NCBI GenBank assembly: GCA_963771715.1
Contig: CAVYUQ010000022.1
Span: forward strand, 1-64,000
Length of the DNA: 64,000 bases
Source of the DNA: JACVRW01 sp963771715
GTDB taxonomy: Bacteria; Actinomycetota; Thermoleophilia; Solirubrobacterales; Thermoleophilaceae
Reading direction: 5' to 3'
Below the pieces are notes generated by a model. It was not told the origin of the DNA, did not search any database, and saw only the letters and a program-made list of their open reading frames with translations. This document shows positions 1-8,100 of the stretch, piece after piece. Position 1 is the first letter of the stretch, and every line of letters starts with the position of its first letter. The position numbers and the translations under genes are program-made.

Positions 1-170
1 GTCGCGGGCGGGTGCTCGCCCCACAGCTCGTCGATCAGCCGGTCGGTGCTGAGCGTCTCGTTCACGTGCACGAGCAGCAGGCCCAGCAACGCGCGCTGCT
101 TATCCCCGCCTAGAGCGACGCGGCGGCCCTCGTCGAGGACCTCGAGCGGTCCGAGGATGCGGAAATCCAT
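1..170 (-). CDS. SARP/BTAD-type transcriptional regulator, N-terminal fragment
   Basis: Only the first 56 codons lie in the window; the gene runs off the left edge. The ATG is at 170 on the minus strand. The peptide opens MDFRILGPLEVLDEGRRV and continues through a KQRALLGLLL helix to a STDRLIDELWGEHPPA segment. This is the winged-helix Trans_reg_C fold at the front of AfsR/SARP regulators, where a BTAD domain normally follows. Family knowledge suggests a DNA-binding activator, often of secondary metabolism or with a C-terminal ATPase or cyclase, but those parts are not visible. It is divergent from the gene at 328, so a shared control region (171-327) is likely. Confidence 0.8.
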   Translation of the reverse strand, partial: MDFRILGPLEVLDEGRRVALGGDKQRALLGLLLVHVNETLSTDRLIDELWGEHPPA

Positions 171-327
171 GGCAGTGGGGGACGCGAGCCGGTATCTCAA
201 CGTACCGCAGCCACGACCCCCCGCCAAGCGCTGCTGTTACCGCTCTGTTGCCGGAGCGTCGCCGCGCCGCAACCGGCCCCGTGCACGATCGCCTCGGATG
301 AAGGTTCATCTCAACCAGGAGGCAGTC

Positions 328-822
328 ATGGGTCAGGCAATTCCCCGTCAGCACCCCGCAGTCGTTCTTCGTTCCCACTACCAGCAGCTGAAGGTGCTGC
401 TGGCGATCACGCTGGTCGCACTCGTGGGCCTCGGCCTGACCGTGGCGATCCTCGCCACGGACGACGAGAGCTCCACCGGCCCGGCCGCGGCCCAGTCGGT
501 CAACTCGCTCGAGCGCAGCGCCCCCCTCCCCTCCACCCCGAGGCCGCTGCCGAGCAGCATCGCTCAGGTCGATCAGGCCGTGAGCCCGGCGCCGCAGATC
601 GCGCGCCCCGATGAGAGCGCCGTCGCTGCGGCGATCGCGCCGAAGCCGGAAGTCTCCCGGCCCGACGAGAGCGCTGTCGCTGCCGCGATCGCCCCGAAGC
701 CGGAAGTCGCCCGGCCCGACGAGAGCAAGGTCGCCGCCGCGATCTCCCGCACTCAGCAGCTCCAGGCCGCCAACGGTCACGACGAGAGCGACGTCGCCGC
801 CGCGATCTCACGCCGCCGCTAG
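328..822 (+). CDS. Single-pass membrane protein with tandem RPDES repeats
   Basis: A 164-residue protein. The ATG at 328 was chosen because a perfect AGGAGG lies at 317-322. An N-terminal stretch of about 23 residues is followed by one transmembrane helix (about 24-44, LLAITLVALVGLGLTVAIL). The remainder is an Ala/Pro-rich tail. From about residue 93 the tail contains units beginning RPDES or HDES and continuing VAAAI: two near-identical 18-residue copies and two shorter degenerate ones. I do not recognise a family. The topology suggests a short cytoplasmic N-terminus and an exposed repetitive tail, but no lipobox or sortase motif is present. A strong terminator follows, so it is transcribed alone. 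Confidence 0.75.
   Translation: MGQAIPRQHPAVVLRSHYQQLKVLLAITLVALVGLGLTVAILATDDESSTGPAAAQSVNSLERSAPLPSTPRPLPSSIAQVDQAVSPAPQIARPDESAVAAAIAPKPEVSRPDESAVAAAIAPKPEVARPDESKVAAAISRTQQLQAANGHDESDVAAAISRRR
604..819 (+). repeat. In-gene tandem repeat, 54-bp unit
   Basis: Two almost identical 54-bp units start at 604 and 658 and encode RPDESAVAAAIAPKPEV plus one residue. Two partial copies (RPDESKVAAAIS and HDESDVAAAIS) follow. The reading frame is kept, which points to expansion of the exposed tail by duplication. Confidence 0.75.
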
Positions 823-848
823 ACCACGCAGAACCCCTGCACCACTCG

Positions 849-880
849 CGCCCCGGCCCCCCGGCCGGGGCGCATTTTTT
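849..880 (+). terminator. Rho-independent terminator
   Basis: A perfect 10-bp GC stem (849-858 with 863-872) with a 4-nt C loop is followed by CATTTTTT. It sits 27 nt after the stop of the repeat membrane protein and just before the 3' end of the convergent decarboxylase gene. Confidence 0.9.
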
Positions 881-892
881 CCACCTTCCTCC

Positions 893-2335
893 TCAGGGCT
901 CGAGTGCGCGGGCCGTGGCGACCACTTCGGCCACGAGGGTCGCGAGGTGCTCCGAGCTCGTGTCGGGGTGCAGGATGCAGGCGCGCAGCGTCTCGCGGCC
1001 GCCGAAGACGGTGCCGGTCACGAAGGCACGACCCCGCGCCTGAACGGCCTCGGGCAGCGCGCGGTTGAGCTCCTCGAGCCTGGCGGGCGGACAGCCCGCC
1101 GGGTGTGCCCGGAAGGCCACGATCGAGGTCTCGGGCGCGGCGGCCAGCTCCAGCTCGGGTTCGCGCTCGACCATCGTGGCCAGCTCGCGGGCCAGCGCGT
1201 TCGCGCGCGCCACCTGGGCGGCGATGCCGGAGCGTCCGAGCGCGGCGATCGTCGCCCACGTCTTGAGGGCGCGGAAGGGCCTCGTCTGCTCCGGCCCGTA
1301 CTCGGCGAACGTGCCGACCGCCCCGTCGCCCGAGTCCTGGCGCAGGTATGGCGGGATGAGGCTGAACGCGTCGCGCAGGTCCTCGCCGCGCCGCACCAGC
1401 GCGCAACCGGAGTCGACGGGGACGCCGAGCCACTTGTGGGGGTCGAGGACCAGCGAGTCGGCCCGCTCCATGCCACTGAAGCGCGCCGCGATCGCCGGGT
1501 CGAGCACGCCGAACGCGCCGTAGGCGCCGTCGACGTGGAACCAGAGCGCCTCCGCCGCGGCGACATCGGCGAGCGCGTCGAGCGGGTCGATCGCGCCGGT
1601 GTTCACGGTGCCGGCCGAGCCGACGAGCAACGCCGGCAGGGCGCCGCTCGCGCGATCGGCGGCGATCGAGGCGCGCAGCGCGGTCGCGTCGAGCCGGCCT
1701 CCCTCGAGCGGCAGCTCGCGCATAGCACCACTCCCGAGCCCAAGGAGCTCCAGGGCGCGCCGCACGCAGCTATGCGCCTCGGCCGGCACGTAGGCGACGA
1801 GCTGCGGCGCGCCGGCGAGGCCGTCGCGACGGACGTCATGACCGCCCGCCGCCAGCGCGCGGCCGCGAGCGCCCGCGAAGCAGACGATCGTGGCAGCGGA
1901 CCCGCCGCTCGTGAGCAGGCCGGCGCCCGGCGCATGCGGGAAGCCCACGAGCTCGGCCAGCCACCGCACCACCGCGCGCTCGAGGTGGACGTCGGCGTGA
2001 TCCCCTGACACGACGCTCGGGTTCATCGCGGCCGCCGCCAGCGACGCGATGACGCCTGCGGGGGCGGGCGGCGGGTTCACCCAACCGAAGAAGGCCGGAT
2101 GGCCGTTCCCCATGGCGTGCGGCAGGACATCGCCCAACGCGGTCGCGACGAGCTCCTCCAGCTCGGCCGGGTGCTCCGGCAGGGGCAGGCCGAGCAGCTG
2201 CTCGCGCAGGGCATCGGGAAGCGGCTGCCACACCGGCCGCGAGGGCAGCGCGGCGAGGTGATCGGCGACGCCGTCCACGAGCGAGTGTGCGGCGCTGCGG
2301 AACGCGGACAGCTCGTCCTCGCCGGCTGCGCTCAT
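893..2335 (-). CDS. Pyridoxal-dependent (group II / aromatic-L-amino-acid type) decarboxylase
   Basis: A 480-residue cytosolic enzyme of the group II PLP decarboxylase family, which decarboxylates aromatic amino acids, glutamate or related substrates. The cofactor signature is clear: HVDGAYGAFG (Asp for the pyridine nitrogen) is followed by SLVLDPHKWLGVP, where the Lys of DPHKW carries PLP. Upstream GHPAFFGWVNPPPAPAG is the typical substrate-pocket segment, and GLLTSGGSAATI binds phosphate. Length matches the family (about 470-500). The substrate cannot be read from the sequence. Seven bases separate it from the upstream VOC gene on the same strand, so they probably share a transcript. Confidence 0.88.
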   Translation of the reverse strand: MSAAGEDELSAFRSAAHSLVDGVADHLAALPSRPVWQPLPDALREQLLGLPLPEHPAELEELVATALGDVLPHAMGNGHPAFFGWVNPPPAPAGVIASLAAAAMNPSVVSGDHADVHLERAVVRWLAELVGFPHAPGAGLLTSGGSAATIVCFAGARGRALAAGGHDVRRDGLAGAPQLVAYVPAEAHSCVRRALELLGLGSGAMRELPLEGGRLDATALRASIAADRASGALPALLVGSAGTVNTGAIDPLDALADVAAAEALWFHVDGAYGAFGVLDPAIAARFSGMERADSLVLDPHKWLGVPVDSGCALVRRGEDLRDAFSLIPPYLRQDSGDGAVGTFAEYGPEQTRPFRALKTWATIAALGRSGIAAQVARANALARELATMVEREPELELAAAPETSIVAFRAHPAGCPPARLEELNRALPEAVQARGRAFVTGTVFGGRETLRACILHPDTSSEHLATLVAEVVATARALEP

Positions 2336-2342
2336 GTCCGCG

Positions 2343-2693
2343 TCAGTCGGAGCGATGGGAGAGCACGTTCACGATCGTGCCGCTCGGCTCACGAAGCATG
2401 AAGCGCCGAACGCCCCACTCCTCGTCGCGCAGCGGATAGGCGATCTCGAGGCCCCGCTCCGCCGCCCTGGCATGGACCGCGTCCACGTCATCGACCTCGA
2501 CCGAGATGCCGGGCGCGGCAGGATCGTCGTTGCTGAGGATGGTCACCTGGGCCGAGGGGTTGGTCGGCGATGCGACGGTCACGACCCAGTCCAGGTCCAT
2601 CGCCACCTCGAAGCCGAGCAAATCTGTGAAGAAATCGCGCGTCTCGGCGGGGCGGTCTGACCTTATGTTCGGCACCGCCCTGTTGACCGTCAC
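2343..2693 (-). CDS. VOC/glyoxalase-superfamily protein
   Basis: About 116 residues starting at the GTG at 2693 (MTVNRAVPNIRSDRP). The frame is open further upstream, but that stretch lacks family similarity and would run into the divergent promoter. The sequence ETRDFFTDLLGFEVAMDLDW, then ISVEVDDVDAVHARAAERG and RRFMLREPSGTIVNVL, is the paired beta-alpha-beta-beta-beta fold of glyoxalase, bleomycin-resistance and extradiol dioxygenase proteins. The late Glu is usually a metal ligand. Its substrate is unknown. It probably leads a two-gene unit with the decarboxylase downstream. Confidence 0.82.
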   Translation of the reverse strand: MTVNRAVPNIRSDRPAETRDFFTDLLGFEVAMDLDWVVTVASPTNPSAQVTILSNDDPAAPGISVEVDDVDAVHARAAERGLEIAYPLRDEEWGVRRFMLREPSGTIVNVLSHRSD

Positions 2694-2803
2694 GCCGCGA
2701 GCGTAGTGATCCGATTCGGCGGGTCGTTCGCAGTTAGTGGGTGAGGCGCCGGTCTGGGCTTGCTGGTCCACCGGTTTGTAACCCACGACGGAAGGATGCA
2801 GCG

Positions 2804-3505
2804 ATGACTCAGCCGGCCAAGGAGGCCGCCGACGGGCGCACCCAGGGTGCGCTTCGCGAGCTCGCAGACGACCCCTCGGACCGCAAGCGGTTTCTGCGAA
2901 TGATGGGAGGCGCCGGTGCTGCCGGCGCGTTCGCCATCTTCCTCGCCGCCTGCGGCGGCGACGACGACGACAGCTCGAGTTCGGGCGGCGGCGCCACGAC
3001 CAAGACCAACAGCGCGAGCGCGACGAAGGGCGACCTCGAGATCGTCCTGTACGCGCTCACTCTCGAGCACCTCGAGACCGACTTCTACAACGCCGTCATC
3101 GACTCGGGCGTCATCAAGGACAGGGCGCTCGCCGAGACGGCGAAGATGATCCGCGACAACGAGCAGGAGCACGTGACGGCCCTGACGGGGACCGCCAAGC
3201 AGCTCGGCGGCACGCCGAAGCGGCCGAAGACCAACTTCGATTCCGTCCTCGAGGGCGGCGAGAAGATGGTGCTCGAAACGGCAGCGACGGTCGAGAACCT
3301 CGGCGCCGCTGCCTACCTCGGCCAGGCGGGACGGATCAAGTCGAAGGAGATCCTCGCCGCCGCGCTCGCGATCCACTCGGTGGAGGGCCGCCACGCGGCC
3401 GCTCTGAACAGCGTCGTGGGCAAGACGATCGTCCCCGACGGCGCCTTCGCGAAGCCGGCCTCGATGGACGAGGTCCTGCCGAAGGTCAAGCCCTTCCTCG
3501 CCTAG
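2804..3505 (+). CDS. Exported ferritin-like domain lipoprotein (Ferritin_2 type)
   Basis: A 233-residue protein; the ATG at 2804 follows GAAGGA at 2791. Residues about 26-47 (RKRFLRMMGGAGAAGAFAIFLAAC) form a Tat-like signal ending in a lipobox (LAAC). A short acidic and Ser/Gly linker follows. The mature part is a four-helix ferritin-like bundle with LEHLETDFYNAV, DNEQEHVTAL, ENLGAAAYLGQA and HSVEGRHAAAL. These supply Glu and His residues spaced as di-metal ligands. The family is known as DUF/Ferritin_2 and its biochemical role is not settled. It is followed by a paralogue and by tatA on the same strand, which suggests a self-contained export cassette. Confidence 0.86.
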   Translation: MTQPAKEAADGRTQGALRELADDPSDRKRFLRMMGGAGAAGAFAIFLAACGGDDDDSSSSGGGATTKTNSASATKGDLEIVLYALTLEHLETDFYNAVIDSGVIKDRALAETAKMIRDNEQEHVTALTGTAKQLGGTPKRPKTNFDSVLEGGEKMVLETAATVENLGAAAYLGQAGRIKSKEILAAALAIHSVEGRHAAALNSVVGKTIVPDGAFAKPASMDEVLPKVKPFLA

Positions 3506-3533
3506 CCAGTCACTGGCAGAAAGGAGACATTCA

Positions 3534-4172
3534 ATGTCTCAGGAGAAGCTCGCCGCGCCGGAACTCGCGGCAATCGACGTGCAGGGAATCAACAGGCAGT
3601 CGTTCATCATGCGCGGGGCCGTCACGGCCGGCGCGGTGTACGGCATGAGCGCGGTCGGCCCCTTCGTCCGCGCGGCGATCGCGCAGGATGGCGGCGGAGA
3701 CGTCGAGATCCTCAACTTCGCGCTCACGCTCGAGTACCTCGAGTCCGCTTACTACACCGAGGGCCTGAAGCAGGTCTCTGGACTGTCGGGTGCCGCGAAG
3801 TCGCTCGCCACCGAGATCCGCGACAACGAGAAGGAGCACGTCGACGCGCTCACCAAGACGATCAAGGACCTTGGCGGCACGCCCGTCAAGGCGCCCGGGG
3901 TCGACTTCGGTGACGCGTTCTCGAGCCAGAAGGCGTTCCTCAAGCTCGCCCAGACATTCGAGGACACGGGCGTCAGCGCCTACAACGGCGCCGCGCCGAT
4001 GATCGAGTCCACCGACGTGCTCGCCGCGGCCGGCAGCATCGTGCAGATCGAGGCCCGGCACGCGGCGGCGATCCGCTCGCTGAACGGCCAGCCGATCACC
4101 GACGGCGGCTTCGACAAGCCGCTCGAGATGAAGGCCGTGCTCGACGCCGTCAAGCCGTTCGTGAAGTCCTAG
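3534..4172 (+). CDS. Exported ferritin-like domain protein, paralogue of the preceding gene
   Basis: A 212-residue protein preceded by AAAGGAG at 3520-3526. The signal region INRQSFIMRGAVTAGAVYGMSAVGPFVRAAIA looks Tat-like, with an Arg in place of the usual twin Arg and no lipobox. It is therefore probably released or anchored by its signal. The bundle repeats the motifs of the first protein: LEYLESAYYTEGL, DNEKEHVDALT, FEDTGVSAYNGAA and IEARHAAAIRSL. The two proteins are clear paralogues with different tethers. Only 28 bp separate them, so co-transcription is expected. Heterodimer formation is a guess. Confidence 0.86.
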   Translation: MSQEKLAAPELAAIDVQGINRQSFIMRGAVTAGAVYGMSAVGPFVRAAIAQDGGGDVEILNFALTLEYLESAYYTEGLKQVSGLSGAAKSLATEIRDNEKEHVDALTKTIKDLGGTPVKAPGVDFGDAFSSQKAFLKLAQTFEDTGVSAYNGAAPMIESTDVLAAAGSIVQIEARHAAAIRSLNGQPITDGGFDKPLEMKAVLDAVKPFVKS

Positions 4173-4188
4173 AGAGAGGAAGAAGAAA

Positions 4189-4383
4189 ATGCTGCCTGGA
4201 ATCGGTCCCATGGAGCTGATCGTCGTACTCGTGATCGCGCTCATCGTGTTCGGACCCAAGAAGCTCCCCGACCTCGGCCGCTCACTCGGCACCGGGATGC
4301 GCGAGTTCAAGAGCTCGATCACCGGTGCCGGCGACCGCGAGGAGCTGCCGGCCGCCGAGCCGGCGCACGCGGAGAAGCGGTGA
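4189..4383 (+). CDS. tatA: Sec-independent translocase protein TatA/TatE
   Basis: A 64-residue protein with all TatA hallmarks: a short periplasmic start, one transmembrane helix (about residues 7-21, MELIVVLVIALIVFG), the hinge FGPKKLPDLGRSLG, an amphipathic helix and a charged tail. The purine-rich site AGAGAGAGGAAGAAG lies just upstream. TatA oligomerises to form the passage for folded proteins with twin-arginine signals. It lies 16 bp after two probable Tat substrates, which strongly suggests it serves them; no tatB or tatC is in the window. Confidence 0.93.
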   Translation: MLPGIGPMELIVVLVIALIVFGPKKLPDLGRSLGTGMREFKSSITGAGDREELPAAEPAHAEKR

Positions 4384-4410
4384 GCGCCGCGGAGCCGATC
4401 TGCGTGAAGC

Positions 4411-4440
4411 TGGACGCGGCCCTGCCAAGCGGTAGATACT
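4411..4440 (+). promoter_or_regulatory. Candidate sigma-70-type promoter, leaderless
   Basis: TGGACG (4411-4416), an 18-bp spacer and GATACT (4435-4440) lie 9 nt before the ATG at 4450. The gene has no Shine-Dalgarno sequence, so transcription may begin at or near the start codon. Confidence 0.4.
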
Positions 4441-4449
4441 GGGCGGGCG

Positions 4450-4854
4450 ATGTCGCAGGAGAACGTCGAGATCGTGCGGCGCTACTACGAGGCATATGCC
4501 CAAGGCGGGTTTGATCCGTGGGTGGAGTATTGGAGCGACGATCTCGACCACCGGCCCGCAAAGGACGGCATCGACGACCCCGGCCCGATCCGCGGCAAGG
4601 ACGCCATGCGGGCGCACATCCGAGACTGGATCGACACGTTCGATGAGTTCTGGTTCGAGGCGGTGGAACTGATCGACGCCGGTGAGGAAACGGTGGTCGC
4701 GGTTGAGCGATTCGGTGGACGTGCCAGGCTGAGCGGCGTCGAAACGGATCAGACAAGCGGGGTCGTGCTCACGATTCGTGAGGGAAAGATCGCCCGCTGC
4801 CGCGAGTACGCGACCCGCGCCGAGGCCCTCGACGCCGCCGGGCTGCGGGAGTAG
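4450..4854 (+). CDS. SnoaL-like / NTF2-fold protein
   Basis: A 134-residue protein opening MSQENVEIVRRYYEAYAQGG, the characteristic first helix of the SnoaL_2/NTF2-like family, and ending in a curved sheet (VVLTIREGKIARCREYATRAEALDAAG). The family includes small polyketide cyclases, isomerases and many binding proteins of unknown ligand. Nothing here fixes a reaction. No Shine-Dalgarno precedes the ATG; a promoter-like hexamer 9 nt upstream suggests leaderless expression. Confidence 0.85.
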   Translation: MSQENVEIVRRYYEAYAQGGFDPWVEYWSDDLDHRPAKDGIDDPGPIRGKDAMRAHIRDWIDTFDEFWFEAVELIDAGEETVVAVERFGGRARLSGVETDQTSGVVLTIREGKIARCREYATRAEALDAAGLRE

Positions 4855-4871
4855 GCCGCAGCTAGCTGGTC

Positions 4872-4898
4872 AGGGTGAGCGACGACGTCGCTCACCCT
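4872..4898. other. Perfect 12-bp hairpin matching the tRNA-His 3' end
   Basis: 4872-4883 and 4887-4898 are perfect inverted copies with a 3-nt loop. The right arm and the next bases (CGTCGCTCACCCTCCCG, 4886-4902) are identical to the last part of the tRNA-His gene and its flank read on the minus strand. There is no T-run, so it may be a factor-assisted terminator between convergent transcripts or a remnant of duplication. Confidence 0.6.
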
Positions 4899-4920
4899 CC
4901 CGAGCGAAAACCAAGCAGGC

Positions 4921-4963
4921 CAAGGAAGAGGGGCAGGGACAGTGCTCTGCACGGCCCTGCCCC
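4921..4963 (-). terminator. Probable terminator downstream of tRNA-His
   Basis: GGGGCAGGG (4930-4938) pairs with CCCTGCCCC (4955-4963), enclosing an inner GTGC/GCAC stem. On the minus strand the stem is followed by the pyrimidine-rich tail TCTTCCTTGG. It would end transcription coming through tRNA-His. Confidence 0.6.
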
Positions 4964-4998
4964 GATGACGCAGGCATGCGCCGGTTTGCAGCCGGGAG

Positions 4999-5072
4999 GG
5001 TGAGCGACGGGACTCGAACCCGCGACCGCCTGGACCACAACCAGGAGCTCTACCTGCTGAGCTACGCCCACC
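4999..5072 (-). tRNA. tRNA-His (GTG anticodon)
   Basis: On the minus strand a complete cloverleaf is visible: acceptor GTGGGCG with CGCTCAC, anticodon arm CCTGG-TTGTGGT-CCAGG giving GTG, and T-loop GGTTCGAGTCC. The extra 5' G (5072) opposite C73 (4999) is the histidine identity element. CCA is not encoded. Confidence 0.95.
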
Positions 5073-5106
5073 ACGCTGCCGCCCTGGTGGGGCGACGTTG
5101 GCAATG

Positions 5107-8100
5107 CTAGCCGCCTAGCGTGATCCGGCGTGTGAGTCGACGGGAGGCGGTGCCGGCGCCGTTCACCACGACCTCGAGTGTGAGGTCCGCGGAGCGGGCG
5201 CGGGACAGCGCTGTCCTGGCCGAGCGGGTGAGGCGGGCCACGAGGCTCGTGGTCCGGCCGGCGGCCGCTTGGACGCGGCCGCTTCCGATGGCCACGCTGC
5301 GGCCGCTGGTGCGGATGCCCAGCCGCCGGGCGGTGGTGGCGCTCACGATCAGTCGAGCGGACATCGTGCACGCGGTCGAGCACTCGCCCGCCAGCTTCAG
5401 GCCGTGGCTTGCGAGTCGCGACGGCTTGAGCGACGGCCGCAGGCTGATCGCCTTCGTGACGCCGACCGATCCGGCGGACGCGCGCAGTGTGGCCGTGGCG
5501 CCGCCACTGCGGCGGAGCGCTGTGCGTGCGGCACGCGTGAGCTTCACCCGCGCGGTGCCACCGCCGAGGCGCACGGCGCGCGCGCCGCGGCGCGCGAGGC
5601 CGAGGCGGCCCGCCGTCTTCGGCGAGACGGTGAGCGAGGCGCTCCGGCGGCAGTCGCCCTCGCAGCTGCTCAGCACGGTGAGCCTGCCGGCTGAGGCGTC
5701 GACGAGCGACTCCTCGGTCGAGAGCACGGCGAAGTTCGGCGGCGGCGGCCCGGCGACGCTGAAGGTGACCGGCGCGCTCGACCCGACGTTGCCCGCGGCG
5801 TCGCTCTGACTCGCCCTGACCGTGTAGGTCCCGCCGCCCACCCGGGCGAACTGGGCGCTGAACGAGCCCGACCCGTCGCGCGGCGCGGCCACGCTCTGGA
5901 CCGGTGAGCCGCTCGCGGCGGAGCCGGAGAAGAGCTCGACCGTGACGGTGCCGTCATCGCCCGAGGCGGTACCGGCGCTGCCCTGCACGGTCGGGGTGGC
6001 GCCGGAGGCGCTGCCGATCTGCGGCGAAGGCGCGGTCACGTCGATCGTCCACGTGTACACCGCCGGGGTGCCGTCCACGTTCCCCTTTGAGTCGAACGCC
6101 CTCACCTCGAAGGTGTGCGTCCCCTCCGAAAGGTTGCCGAACTGCTGGGGCGACGTGCACGCGCTGAAGTCGGCGCCATCGAGCCGGCACTGGAACTGCG
6201 TCCCGGCCTTCGATGCGGTGAACGCGAAGCTGGCCGTGTGCGAGCCCGCGAGCGACGGGGGCGCCGCCTGTATCTGGGTGTCGGGCGCGTTCACGTCGGG
6301 GTCGCACTGGGCGGTGCGGAACGTGAGTCCCCACCCGAGCAGCGAGCCGGTGTCGTTTTCGAAGCGGTCGCTCACCCGCAGCTTCCAGGTGCCCTGCTGC
6401 TCCTTGCCGTCGAAGCGCGCGAGCTGGTCGGCCTGCGGGCGGAAGCTGCCGGTGTACGGGGCGGCGCTGGCGCCCGCGCCGATCGTCGTGGCCGCCTCGT
6501 CGTCGAACACGGTGTCGACCAGGTCGTCGCCGCCGTTGTTCGGCCCGCCGACGTGCTCGATCAGGCGCACGGTCGTGGAGTTGTCCGGGCTCGTCAGCTC
6601 CACCTTGAGGTCGCCCACGAAGCTGTGGTCGATGCTGTTGATGCGAACGTTGAGGTCCTTGATGCGCCCGCTGATCGGCACGAACAGCGTGGACACCATG
6701 CCGCCCGCGTCGTCGTCGGGGATGGCGAGCGTCTGGGTGCGCGAGTGGGTCGTGGGCGGGCCGGAGCGTCCGGTCGGGATCGTTACGGGCACCGCCTGGG
6801 TGCCGCCCTCGACGCTGGTCACGCCCAGCATGCCCGTGGCGTCCACTCCGCAGGCCGCCGCGCTGCCGAGGCTGCCCTCGAACGCGGTCACGTTCTCCTG
6901 CTCGGTGTCGGCCGTGATGTCCGGGTAGGACGAGTTCGGCTGGCTGACGCTGAGCGCGCCGCTGCCGGTGAGCGTGGAGGACACGCCGGTGGCCACGTCC
7001 GTGCCGGTGTTGCGCACGCCCTGGCGCAGGCCGAACGACTCGCCCGGCTCGAGGAAGCCGTCGCCGTTCTGCTCGTCGACCGTGTCGTCGACCGTCACCG
7101 CGCCTTGCACGAGCACCGGCGACGAGAGCTGCTCCTGCGCGTTGGAGACCACGAGCGCGAAGTCCTGGTCGAGCGGCTTTCCGTTGCCGGGCACGCCGTC
7201 GCCGCCGAGCGTCTTCGCGACCACCTTCACGGACATCCGTCCGCTGGTGCTCGCGGGGAGCACCACGTTCTCCACGTTGTTGCGGAAGTCGGCCTGGCCC
7301 CCAGGGAGGGAGACGCCGCCGGCCAGCCAGTTGCCGCGGTAGGTGCGCCCGCCGATGCTCACCTCCAGGTCGAGGTCGTTCACGAACGCGTTGCCCGTGA
7401 CGGTGGCGGGCGGCGGGTCGGTCCAGGCGAGCGTCACGCGGACCGGCTTCGCCGAGTTGTCCACCTGGTAGGAGCGCAGCACGCTCTGCCCGTTCGCGTC
7501 GAGCGTGGTCGCGGCTCCCTCGTCGAGGTACTCGCGCTGGGTCCCGTCGAGAGCGGCTCCGATGCTCACGCGGCCCCAGCCCTGGTCGGTGTTCGGCGCA
7601 CTCGGAATCGAGCTCCCCTTGCCGCTGTCGCCGCCGGCCAGGTCCACGGCCGTGTTCACGAGGATCGCCTTGGTGAGCGCCGGCGAGGGGGCCTGCGCGT
7701 TCACCTCCCGCACATACCAGTCGCGCAGCAGGGCGGCCGCTCCCGCCACGTGCGGTGAGGCCTGCGAGGTGCCCGACACGAGCGAGTAGAAGCTGCTGCC
7801 GCCGAAGTTCTTGTCGCACACCGAGGCGCCGGTGTAGCCGCCGTGCTGCGGCGATGCGCCGGTGATGTGCGTGCCCGGCGCCACCAGGTCCGGCTTCATG
7901 CGGCCGTCCTGGGTTGGCCCGCGGCCGGAGAAGTTGATGATGTCGGCGGCGCTGTCGGAGCCGCCGTTGGTGACGCCGCAGCCGTCCGTGCCCGAGCCGC
8001 GCACGCTCTCCGCGGCGCCCACCGTGATCACGTTCTTGGCGGTACCGGGCGCGGTGACGCTGCCGTAGCCCTCGTCGCCCTTCGGGTCGAGCGGGTTGCC

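Noticed and set aside
2741..2803. A 21-residue N-terminal extension of the first ferritin-like protein
   Set aside because: The extension has no signal-like features and lies in the divergent control region; the ATG at 2804 has the ribosome site.
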